Below are positions 9,258 through 16,028 of a DNA stretch of 64,000 nucleotides, one piece after another. Under the pieces are notes generated by a model. It ran no database searches. It was not told the origin of the DNA and worked only from the letters and a program-made list of their open reading frames with translations. The position numbers were made by a program, and so were the translations under genes. Within the stretch, counting starts at the first letter, position 1. Each line of letters opens with the position of its first letter. This DNA is from Frondihabitans sp. 762G35 (GTDB lineage Bacteria > Actinomycetota > Actinomycetes > Actinomycetales > Microbacteriaceae), in NCBI RefSeq assembly GCF_002074055.1, contig NZ_CP014619.1, positions 3,257,002 through 3,321,001 on the forward strand, given 5' to 3'.

Positions 9258-10279
9258 CGAGCCCACCGCGCCGCCGTGTCGAGGATCGCGTCGGCCGCGC
9301 GCCGGGCCGCACCCTGCGTCTGCCAGGCCGACCAGTCCGGCTCCTGCCGCCGAGCGATCTCGACGAGGTCGGCCCAGCGCGACGCGGTCGGCCAGGTCGG
9401 CTGCACGACGGCGAGCCCGAGGCGCTCCAGCGCCTGACCCGTCTCGACCTGCTCGTCGAAGGGGCGCGGCTGCGGGATCACGACCGCGCGCGCGTCGGCC
9501 GCGGCGAGGTCGGCGACGGAGTTCTGCCCGGCCCAGGCGATCACGACGGCGGCGGCGGTCAGGTCGGGCCAGGGGTCGTCGCGCCAGGTGCCGCCGGGTT
9601 CCAGCACGGTCACGGTCTCGCCGGTCAGAGCCGTCCGGAGTCCGTCGACGTCGCCGGCGGTGACGCCGCCGCCGCCCGAGCCCAGGAGCACGAGGACACC
9701 GGAACGCTCCACCCGGGGAGCGACCGCCCGCCCGTCGAATCGGCTGATGCCGCCGGTGTGGACGACGTCCGCGCCGTCGAAGCGTGGTCGGTCGACCGCG
9801 CCCTCGGGATAGGGGGCCAGGATGCGGGTCGCCGCACGGTACGCGGTCAGGTGCGGCGTGTCCGAGCGGTCCCCCGGCTGAGCCATGACCACGACGGGCA
9901 CGCCGAGGAGCCGCACGAAGAGGGTCACCTCGACCGAGACGTCCACGACGAAGGCGTCCACCCCGTGCCGCTCGATCCCGTCCGCGATGCGGGCGAGTCG
10001 GGACCGGTGCCCGCGGTGACCGAGGGGCGCCCAGTGCAGGAGCCCCGCGGCGCTCGGGGACGCCTCCGCCGGCGCGTGCTCGACGCCGTGGGCGTCGACC
10101 TCCACCCCGTCGTCGGTCGCGAGACGCACCCACGTCGTCCCGGCGGGGAGCCCGCTCGGCTCGGGGAGCGAGCTGAAGCAGACCACGTCGGCGTCGAGGT
10201 GCGGTCGGATCGCGAGGAATCGCGTGACGTGGCCGTGGCCGTGGTGGTGGACGTACCAGCCGACCGTGGGCCGGGTCAC
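9254..10279 (-). CDS. GT-B glycosyltransferase, MurG/GT1-like
   Basis: Protein of 341 residues with the fold of MurG and related GT1/GT28 enzymes. The N-terminus reads WYVHHHGHGHVTRFLAI, the histidine/glycine-rich acceptor loop of that group. The C-terminal donor domain holds GSGGGG and IAWAGQNSVADLAAADA, then VVIPQPRPFDEQ, the equivalent of the MurG GGxxTxxE and donor-ribose-binding region. The GTG at 10279 overlaps the upstream stop by four bases, and the downstream GT2 gene overlaps its stop in the same way. It is probably a cytoplasmic, membrane-associated enzyme of a surface-glycan pathway. Confidence 0.85.
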   Translation of the reverse strand: MTRPTVGWYVHHHGHGHVTRFLAIRPHLDADVVCFSSLPEPSGLPAGTTWVRLATDDGVEVDAHGVEHAPAEASPSAAGLLHWAPLGHRGHRSRLARIADGIERHGVDAFVVDVSVEVTLFVRLLGVPVVVMAQPGDRSDTPHLTAYRAATRILAPYPEGAVDRPRFDGADVVHTGGISRFDGRAVAPRVERSGVLVLLGSGGGGVTAGDVDGLRTALTGETVTVLEPGGTWRDDPWPDLTAAAVVIAWAGQNSVADLAAADARAVVIPQPRPFDEQVETGQALERLGLAVVQPTWPTASRWADLVEIARRQEPDWSAWQTQGAARRAADAILDTAARWAR

Positions 10280-11382
10280 GCGGCCGGCTCCGCCTCGGCC
10301 GCGGTGCGCTCCAGGACCCTCTCGAGCTCCCGGATCCTGCCCGTCAGCCCGAAGCGGCCGACGGCAGCGTCGCGGACACCGCGGCGGAACCCGGGATCGG
10401 TGCGGCCGGCCTCGACGAGCGCCGAGACCGCTCCGGCGAGCGCCTCGACGTCACCGACCGGCACCAGGCGGAGACCTCCGGAGTCGTGGTGCAGCTCCGT
10501 CACGCCGCCGACGGCGAACCCGGCCACCGGGGTGCCGCAGAGCAGGGCCTCCGGGGTCACGAGGCCGAAGGGCTCGTCCCAGAGCGGGGTGACGAGGGCG
10601 CAGGAACTGCGGCCGACGAGGTCGACGAGGTCGGCGGTCCCGAGGGGGCCGACGTAGCGCCGGTCGTCGTCGAGGAGGGGCTGGATCTCGGCGTCGAAGT
10701 AGGCGCGGTCGCCGATCCTCCCGGCGATCGTCAGGGGGCGCCCGAGGAGGTGCGCGACGCGGAGGGCGAGGTGCGGGGCCTTCTCGGGGACGATCCGCCC
10801 CGACCAGACCAGCGAGTCGCCGCCCGGCCCCTCGACCCAGGTCTGCTCGTCGACCCCGTTGTGCAGGACGTCGGACGCGATGCCGACGCCCCGCCAGGTG
10901 CGTGCCGTATGCCCGCTGACGGAGAGGAACCTGCTCGATCGGCCGACGGCTCGCCCGTGCGAGGCGACGAGCTCGGGGACCACCGGCGTGTGGAGGGTCG
11001 AGATCATCGGCACGCCGAGGGACCCCGCCCGGGCGAGCGGCAGCCCGTGGAGGCAGTGGTTCACGACGACGTCCAGGGATCCGCTGCGGCGGCGGACCTC
11101 GTCGAGGGCGCGATCGAGCGCGGGGAGCGCTCGGTCGAGGTACCCCGGCGGGTAGGTGTCGTCGGCGGCGCTCGGATCGCCCCGCCAGTCGACGGCGGGC
11201 AGGGTGTACGACGCGGGACCGAGGTCGAGGAAGTCGGAACCCTCCGTCGCGATCAGCTCGACGTGGTGGCCGCGGGCACGGAGGTGCCTCACCTCGTTCC
11301 AGACGGCGGACTCGAGTCCCCCGGCGAACGGCAGCCGGATCGGGAAGCGGAGGGGCGCGATGAGCGCCAGGCGGAGGCTCAC
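10276..11382 (-). CDS. Glycosyltransferase family 4
   Basis: GT-B enzyme of 368 residues. The N-terminal domain opens with LALIAPLRFPIRLPFAGGLE, the Gly-rich loop of GT4 enzymes acting on lipid-linked or trehalose-type acceptors. The C-terminal domain contains LVWSGRIVPEKAPHLALRVA and the donor signature PLWDEPFGLVTPEALLCGTPV, with both glutamates present. The start is GTG 11382, overlapping the upstream gene's stop as GTGA (11379-11382); longer readings upstream run through that gene and are rejected. It is the second gene of the minus-strand glycosyltransferase operon. Confidence 0.88.
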   Translation of the reverse strand: MSLRLALIAPLRFPIRLPFAGGLESAVWNEVRHLRARGHHVELIATEGSDFLDLGPASYTLPAVDWRGDPSAADDTYPPGYLDRALPALDRALDEVRRRSGSLDVVVNHCLHGLPLARAGSLGVPMISTLHTPVVPELVASHGRAVGRSSRFLSVSGHTARTWRGVGIASDVLHNGVDEQTWVEGPGGDSLVWSGRIVPEKAPHLALRVAHLLGRPLTIAGRIGDRAYFDAEIQPLLDDDRRYVGPLGTADLVDLVGRSSCALVTPLWDEPFGLVTPEALLCGTPVAGFAVGGVTELHHDSGGLRLVPVGDVEALAGAVSALVEAGRTDPGFRRGVRDAAVGRFGLTGRIRELERVLERTAAEAEPAA

Positions 11383-12464
11383 GAGGCCTCCCTCCCGGCG
11401 AGGAGCCGGCGGTAGAGGTCGACGTGCGCCTCGACGGTGGCCGCGTCGGTGACCGCGCGGGCCCCCCGGCGATTCGCCACGAGGCGGCGTCGCTCCGGCG
11501 TGCCGGCGGGCGGTGCGGCGGCGAGAACCCGGGCGAGCGCGGCCGCGAGGGCGGACCCGCCGCCCTCCCACGCGAAGGACGCGACGGTCGGATCGTCGTG
11601 CTGCTCCCGGAAGAAGCCGACCTCCGGAGCCGCGACGGCCACGCCGAGGTCCCAGCAGAGCTCAAGCCAGCCGGAGTGCGTCCCCGACCGGTAGGGCAGG
11701 AGGCACGCGTCGAGGTGCGACAGGCTGTTGGCGAGGCTCGCGTCGTCGAAGCGCTCGTGCTCGAGGAGCACGACGTCCGCCCGGGCGGCGCAGAGCGCGC
11801 GGACGACGGCCCGCTGCTCCTCGTCGCGCACGTGCCGGTGGAGGTGCACCTCGCCCGTGGCGGCGAGTCCCCGGTCGCGGAGCCCGTCGAGGGCGCCGAG
11901 GAGCGTCGCCACGGCGAGGGGTCCGTCGACGTTCGGCCGGAGGTCCTTCAGGTGGACGCCCACGACGCGGTCCGGCCGGGGGAAACCGACCGCGGGAGGG
12001 GCGTCGTCGGCGAGGAGCCGGGGGTGCGGCAGGACGAGCGGGCGGCGGCCCCAGCGCGCTTCGACGGCGGCCGCGGCTCCTGCGGTCAGGGTGATGAGGG
12101 CGTCGACGACCGGCACGAGGGCGTCGAGGCGCTCGAGGTGCGGGGCCTGATCGGCGAGCTGCGGGTTGACGAGGTCGTGGACGGTCAGCACGACCGGCCA
12201 GCCGACCCGGTGCGCCGCGTCGACGACCTCCACGAGGTCGGCCGATGCGAACGACTCGAAGCCGAAGTGGAGGTGCAGGAGCCGGGCCTCGTCGGGGTGC
12301 TCCTCGATCCACCCCGGCGAGAGGACGACCGGCGGCCACCACTGGCCCTCGGGCGCCCCGTCGGGTCGCGGGTCGGGCAGGAGCCGGAGCTCGCCCGAAT
12401 CGAGGATCCGTTCGACGTAGGGGTGGCCCGCGGGAACGGAGCAGACGGTGACGGACTGCGCCAA
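11379..12464 (-). CDS. GT-B glycosyltransferase, first gene of minus-strand GT operon
   Basis: Protein of 361 residues with a GT4-like layout: VLTVHDLVNPQ in the N-terminal domain, VGVHLKDLRPN at the domain junction, and LLPYRSGTHSGWLELCWDLG in the donor-binding position, which is more divergent than in its neighbours. The start is taken as TTG 12464, because AGGAGG (12469-12474) precedes it by four bases; GTG 12485 is the alternative. The gene is divergent from the next glycosyltransferase, with about 128 bases between starts. It heads a four-gene operon whose members overlap by four bases each. Confidence 0.82.
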   Translation of the reverse strand: MAQSVTVCSVPAGHPYVERILDSGELRLLPDPRPDGAPEGQWWPPVVLSPGWIEEHPDEARLLHLHFGFESFASADLVEVVDAAHRVGWPVVLTVHDLVNPQLADQAPHLERLDALVPVVDALITLTAGAAAAVEARWGRRPLVLPHPRLLADDAPPAVGFPRPDRVVGVHLKDLRPNVDGPLAVATLLGALDGLRDRGLAATGEVHLHRHVRDEEQRAVVRALCAARADVVLLEHERFDDASLANSLSHLDACLLPYRSGTHSGWLELCWDLGVAVAAPEVGFFREQHDDPTVASFAWEGGGSALAAALARVLAAAPPAGTPERRRLVANRRGARAVTDAATVEAHVDLYRRLLAGREAS

Positions 12465-12556
12465 GGATCCTCCTGTCGTGGGCACGCGTGCCCCGAGCGA
12501 GCATCCGTTTCACCGTACGGACGTACCGCCCTCCCCGGCCCATCTCGTCGACCCCA

Positions 12557-12585
12557 TTGACTGCGAGCCCACCTCCGTGCAACGT
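12557..12585 (+). promoter_or_regulatory. Candidate leaderless promoter of the plus-strand GT pair
   Basis: TTGACT (12557-12562) is followed after 17 bases by CAACGT (12580-12585), a weak -10 that keeps the A at position two and T at position six. The ATG at 12593 lies where transcription should begin, so the mRNA may have no leader. No usable Shine-Dalgarno sequence is present for this start, which agrees. Confidence 0.5.
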
Positions 12586-12592
12586 TCGAAGG

Positions 12593-13660
12593 ATGCCCGA
12601 AACGCCCCCGACCCAGCTCGTGGTCGGCCGACCCTCGCACGGCGTCGCGGAGTACGCGGCGGATCTCGCCGCCGCCGTCCGCCGTCGCGTCCCCGAGACC
12701 GTCATCGAGGTCGTCGAGTCGCCCGAGGAGGCCGAGGGCGTCGCCGCCCGCCACGGCCGCGTGCATCTCCACGTCACCGACGGCCTGCTCGGGACCTCCC
12801 CGGAGGCGGCCGCCGAGCGGGTCCGTCGCCTCGCCGACGCCACGAGACTGAGCGTCACCCTCCACGACCTGCCGCAGGAGTCCGACGGCGAGCGCAACCT
12901 GCCGCGGCGCGCGGCGGCGTACGCGTCGATGGTCGCCGGGGTGTGCGGCGTGGCGGTGAGCAGCCGACACGAGGCGGCGCTCGTGCGCGAGCACCTGGAT
13001 CCTGCGCTCGACGCCGTGGTGGTGCCGCTCGGGACGCGGGTCGCCGAGGCCCCGTCGGGCCTGTCGGGCTCGTCGGGCCTGTCGGGCTCGTCGGGCCTGG
13101 CGGCGGTGCCTCACAGCGCCCCGGACGCACTCGTCGTGCTCGTCGCGGGCTACGTCTACCCGGGCAAGGGCCACGCGGAGGTCGTCGACGCCGTCGCCGG
13201 ACTCGAGCGGGCGCCCGGCGCGAGCGTCGAGGTCGTCGCGCTCGGCGGCGTCTCGGCGGGGCACGACGCCGAGGCCGCGGAGCTGGGTCGCCGCGCGACC
13301 GCGCACGGGGTGCGCTTTCGCGTGACGGGCTACCTCGACCCGGAGGAGTACCGGAGGCTGTGCCGCTCGCCGGGCGTCCCCGTGGTCGCGCACCGGCACT
13401 ACTCGGCGTCGCGCTCGCTCCTCGACTGGGCGGAGCAGGGCAGACGCCCGGTCGTCCTCGACACCCGGTACACCCGCGAGATGGCGGCCCTCCGGCCCGG
13501 CACGCTCCACCTCACAGCCCTGGACGACCTCGGTGCCGCGATCGAGGCGCGCCGGCAGGATCCCCGGTCCACCGTCCTTCCGCCCGGCCACCCGATCGGC
13601 CCGACCCTCGACGACGCCGCACGCTCCTCCCTCGCCTGGTGGGAGACGCTCCCGTGGTGA
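12593..13660 (+). CDS. Putative glycosyltransferase (GT-B-like)
   Basis: Protein of 355 residues; divergent GT4-like. An N-terminal segment (LVVGRPSHGVAEYAADL) and a central LVAGYVYPGKGHAEVVDAV strand-loop-helix match the two halves of a GT-B enzyme, and VAHRHYSASRSLLDWAEQGRRPV sits where the donor site is expected. The two domains are joined by a Ser-Gly-Leu repeat linker (near residues 155-170) encoded by an 18-bp tandem repeat. The ATG at 12593 has no Shine-Dalgarno but sits at a plausible leaderless start. The next GT2 gene overlaps its stop as GTGA. Family assignment is moderate, because the donor glutamates are not clear. Confidence 0.72.
   Translation: MPETPPTQLVVGRPSHGVAEYAADLAAAVRRRVPETVIEVVESPEEAEGVAARHGRVHLHVTDGLLGTSPEAAAERVRRLADATRLSVTLHDLPQESDGERNLPRRAAAYASMVAGVCGVAVSSRHEAALVREHLDPALDAVVVPLGTRVAEAPSGLSGSSGLSGSSGLAAVPHSAPDALVVLVAGYVYPGKGHAEVVDAVAGLERAPGASVEVVALGGVSAGHDAEAAELGRRATAHGVRFRVTGYLDPEEYRRLCRSPGVPVVAHRHYSASRSLLDWAEQGRRPVVLDTRYTREMAALRPGTLHLTALDDLGAAIEARRQDPRSTVLPPGHPIGPTLDDAARSSLAWWETLPW
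13055..13099 (+). repeat. 18-bp tandem repeat inside a glycosyltransferase gene
   Basis: Two full copies and a half copy of TCGGGCCTGTCGGGCTCG (13055-13072, 13073-13090, 13091-13099). Eighteen bases is a multiple of three, so copy changes would keep the frame and lengthen or shorten a Ser-Gly-Leu linker between the two domains. Confidence 0.85.
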
Positions 13661-14937
13661 CGCCCGGCTCCGTGCCCGCCGGGGCGACGTCGCCCCGCGG
13701 GATCCCGCTCCCCCGCAACGAGTGGGACCGCCTGGACGGCGTCGAACCCCTCGAGGCGCCGCGGGTGTCGGTCGTCGTGGCGCACTACGAGCAGCAGGCC
13801 CAGCTCGACCGCACGCTCCTCGCGCTGCGTCGCCAGGACCACCCCGCCTCGCGTCTCGAGATCATCGTCGTGGACGACGGCTCGGTACGACCTCCCCGCG
13901 TGCCCGGCGATGTCCGGCTGATCCGGCAGGAGGACCGCGGGTTCCGCCTCGCGGCCGCCCGGAACGCCGGGCTCGAGGCCGCATCGGGCGACGTCGTGTG
14001 CTTCCTCGACGCGGACACGGCTCCCGAGCGCTCCTACGTGCGCGAACTGACGCGGCTGCCGGCGCTGGCCTCTGACGTGGTGACGGTCGGGCGGCGACGG
14101 CACGCGGAGCTGGGGCGACTGGAGCCGTCCGCGGAACTCTCGTCCGAGGCTCCTGCGGTCGCCCTGCCGGACCCGGCCTGGCTGACCGACGCCTACGCGC
14201 GGAGTCGGGACCTCCGCGACGCCGACGACCGCTCGTACCGGTTCGTGATCGGGGCCGTCATCGCGGCCGACGCCGGGCTGCTGCGCGAAACCGGAGGGTT
14301 CGACGAGACGTTCTCCGCGTACGGCGGCGAGGACTGGGAGTGGGCCTACCGGGCCTGGCTCCGCGGCGCCCTCCTGGCACACGTGCCCGCAGCGACCGCC
14401 TGGCACGACGGCCCCGAGTGGGCCGGACGACCCGAGGCCGCACTGGCCCGCAAGAACGCGGAGGCGCAGCGCCTGGCCGACCTGATCCCGGTGCCGGGGT
14501 CGGCGGGTCGGGGGCGGCCGGGACGGTTCGCGGACGTGGTGGTCTCGGTTCCCGCGGGGGCGGGGCAGGAGGCGGCGCCCTGGTTCGTCACGCTCGACTC
14601 GGTGGCGGCGGAGCTCCCGCTCGCGGCCCTCCCGGGCGACGAGCGGTCGATCGAGCGCAGCAGGATCCGCGTGGAGGCTCGTCGCCCGTTCCGCACCTCG
14701 CCGGGGGCGCTGCGCGCCGCGGTCGAGCGGGTGTCGCGCGAGGGGCTGGGCGCGCTGGTCGTGGTGGACCCGGCCGACGGGTCGGTGCTGTGCGTGATCC
14801 ACTCCCGCCGCGCCGAGGCGCGGGCCGCCCGCTGGGGTCGGAGCGACCTCTTCGACAGCGTCGCCGAGGCCGTGCCGGGCGTCCGCGGGGTGGGCGGCGA
14901 CGTCGACGTGGAGGCCTACCTCGGCGGCTGGGGCTGA
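13657..14937 (+). CDS. Glycosyltransferase family 2
   Basis: GT-A enzyme of 426 residues. RVSVVVAHYEQQAQLDRTLLAL starts the nucleotide-binding half; EIIVVDDGS, FRLAAARNAG and the DXD motif FLDADTAPE follow, and FSAYGGEDWEWAYR carries the catalytic acidic pair. After about residue 290 there is a C-terminal extension of some 130 residues that is unlike common family 2 tails and that I cannot assign. The GTG at 13657 overlaps the preceding stop (GTGA, 13657-13660). It ends the plus-strand pair of the glycosyltransferase cluster. Acceptor unknown; chain extension of a surface polysaccharide is a reasonable guess. Confidence 0.88.
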   Translation: MTPGSVPAGATSPRGIPLPRNEWDRLDGVEPLEAPRVSVVVAHYEQQAQLDRTLLALRRQDHPASRLEIIVVDDGSVRPPRVPGDVRLIRQEDRGFRLAAARNAGLEAASGDVVCFLDADTAPERSYVRELTRLPALASDVVTVGRRRHAELGRLEPSAELSSEAPAVALPDPAWLTDAYARSRDLRDADDRSYRFVIGAVIAADAGLLRETGGFDETFSAYGGEDWEWAYRAWLRGALLAHVPAATAWHDGPEWAGRPEAALARKNAEAQRLADLIPVPGSAGRGRPGRFADVVVSVPAGAGQEAAPWFVTLDSVAAELPLAALPGDERSIERSRIRVEARRPFRTSPGALRAAVERVSREGLGALVVVDPADGSVLCVIHSRRAEARAARWGRSDLFDSVAEAVPGVRGVGGDVDVEAYLGGWG

Positions 14938-15025
14938 GCGGCGCAGCGCCCCGGCTCCGTTCGCGTCCGCGGCTGCGCCCGGCCGCGCCGAGCTCCCCTC
15001 ACGCCCCGGCCACGCCGCCGACGCA

Positions 15026-15039
15026 ATTCAGGCCTGAAT
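15026..15039. other. Perfect 14-bp palindrome in a convergent gap
   Basis: ATTCAGGCCTGAAT reads the same on both strands. It lies in the 223-base gap 14938-15160 between the ends of the GT2 gene (plus) and the fur gene (minus). No convincing gene is present there; a 22-codon reading frame from ATG 15068 is too short to support. The rest of the gap shows nothing I can name. Confidence 0.5.
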
Positions 15040-15160
15040 ACCGTTACTTAGGCGAAGACCGAGCCCGATGCCCGCAACGCAGGACGAACCCCGCCCCCGC
15101 GCACGTTTCTCAGGAGCGACACGCCCCACCTCCTGATCTACGTCGGGGGGGCACGGCGGC

Positions 15161-15589
15161 TCAGGCCGCGGCCTGGGCCGTCCGGCAGTCGTCGCAGAGA
15201 CCCCAGAAGGTGACCTCGGCGGTCTCCAGCGAGAAGCCGTCGGCCGACGACGGCTCGAGGCAGGGTGCGTGCCCGACGACGCAGTCGACGTCGGCGATCT
15301 TGCCGCAGTTCCGGCACACGATGTGGTGGTGGTTGTCGCCGAGGCGGCGCTCGTAGAGCGCCGCGGATCCGGCCGGCTCGATCCGGCGGACGAGCCCCTT
15401 GCCGGTGAGGTCGTTGAGCGCGTTGTAGATCGACTGCTTCGGAGTGCCCGGCAGGATGCCCGACACGATGACGTAGAGCGACTCCGCGTCGGTGTGCGGG
15501 GCGTCTTCGAGGGCCTTCAGGACGGCGAGGCGCCCGCCCGTGGCCCGGAGCCCGGCAGTACGGAGTTCGTCTTCGAACGTGGTCGACAT
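15161..15589 (-). CDS. Fur-family metalloregulator (FurA/PerR-like)
   Basis: DNA-binding regulator of 142 residues. The winged helix covers residues 1-85 (GLRATGGRLAVLKALEDAPH; KQSIYNALNDLTGKGLVRRIE). The dimerisation domain has the HHHIVCRNCGK metal segment and the two structural Cys pairs CRNC and CDDC that hold zinc. This arrangement is seen in peroxide- or iron-sensing Fur proteins of Actinobacteria; the choice between them is not certain, and no catalase gene is visible nearby. ATG 15589 is six bases after a TAGAGT -10 and has no leader. An operator-like sequence 7 bases upstream of that -10 implies autoregulation. Confidence 0.9.
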   Translation of the reverse strand: MSTTFEDELRTAGLRATGGRLAVLKALEDAPHTDAESLYVIVSGILPGTPKQSIYNALNDLTGKGLVRRIEPAGSAALYERRLGDNHHHIVCRNCGKIADVDCVVGHAPCLEPSSADGFSLETAEVTFWGLCDDCRTAQAAA

Positions 15590-15595
15590 GCGTCC

Positions 15596-15601
15596 ACTCT
15601 A
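15596..15601 (-). promoter_or_regulatory. -10 element of the fur gene, leaderless start
   Basis: TAGAGT on the minus strand, six bases before ATG 15589. This places the transcription start at or next to the start codon. Confidence 0.55.
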
Positions 15602-15607
15602 TTCTTT

Positions 15608-15621
15608 TTTGATCAAATCAA
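15608..15621 (-). promoter_or_regulatory. Fur-type operator upstream of fur
   Basis: TTGATTTGATCAAA on the minus strand, a dyad TTGAT-TTG-ATCAA containing the palindrome TTTGATCAAA. It lies between the expected -35 and -10 of the fur gene, a position suited to repression. The identical 14 bases recur at 15967-15980 upstream of the neighbouring small gene. Confidence 0.65.
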
Positions 15622-15638
15622 GATGGGTGGCCCGAGGG

Positions 15639-15908
15639 CTACGAGGCGATGACGGGGGTGCTGCTCGTCACGGTGCGGACCGTGCGCGGGGCGCGGCGAC
15701 GAGCGGTGGCGAGAGCCGAGCTCGTGTAGCGCCCGACGACGTCGGTGAGCGTGCGGCGCCCGACGTAGGTGCCCACCGTGGCCGAGACGGTCCCGGTGTA
15801 GCTGCCGCGACCGGCGCGCTCGGCGAGGGCCGACACGTAGTGGCCGGCGGGGACGAAGGCGGGGGTGGTGGCGGTCGTGGTGGCGGTCGTGCTCGTGGTG
15901 GTCTGCAT
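15639..15908 (-). CDS. Small Thr/Ala/Arg-rich protein next to fur
   Basis: Unrecognised protein of 89 residues. The N-terminus is a Thr/Ala run (residues 2-15), followed by a conserved-looking core FVPAGHYVSALAERAGRGSYTG and TVGTYVGRRTLTDVVGRYTSS, then a basic tail. Calculated by eye it is strongly basic. No signal peptide, membrane segment or metal-binding Cys. The ATG has GGGAG at 15918-15922 with good spacing. Its promoter carries the same operator-like 14-mer as the adjacent fur gene, so it is likely under Fur-family control. Function unknown; the shared operator is the only clue. Confidence 0.72.
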   Translation of the reverse strand: MQTTTSTTATTTATTPAFVPAGHYVSALAERAGRGSYTGTVSATVGTYVGRRTLTDVVGRYTSSALATARRRAPRTVRTVTSSTPVIAS

Positions 15909-15953
15909 GGGGTGCTCCCTGTGGTGAGAAGTGGCTCGTTCGGGCTGAGCACC

Positions 15954-15980
15954 ACAGTAACACGGATTTGATCAAATCAA
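15954..15980 (-). promoter_or_regulatory. Promoter and Fur-type operator of the small gene
   Basis: TACTGT (15954-15959, minus strand) is a likely -10; TTTTGA (15977-15982) stands 17 bases upstream as a -35. TTGATTTGATCAAA (15967-15980) overlaps the -35, exactly matching the element before fur. Confidence 0.6.
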
Positions 15981-15987
15981 AATAAGT

Positions 15988-16016
15988 GGCCGGTCGACGC
16001 AGAACGCCGACCGGCC
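15988..16016 (-). terminator. Intrinsic terminator of the arabinoside operon
   Basis: GGCCGGTCG (15988-15996) and CGACCGGCC (16008-16016) form a perfect 9-bp stem with an 11-base loop. It lies 12 bases beyond the stop of the secreted glycosidase, and on the minus strand it is followed by ACTTATTTTGATTTG, a T-rich tail. The tail merges with the operator of the next gene. Confidence 0.7.
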
Positions 16017-16028
16017 GCACGACCTAAC

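Noticed and set aside
12448-13650. Long N-terminal extension of the GT2 gene at 13657-14937
   Set aside because: The extension is Arg/Pro-rich shadow sequence of the upstream glycosyltransferase in another frame. The GTGA overlap at 13657 and the start of family similarity fix the true start.
15161-15589. Naming the Fur-family gene zur or furA outright
   Set aside because: The Cys pairs and His-rich segment fit the Fur family but do not separate zinc, iron or peroxide sensing. No target gene of known function is adjacent.
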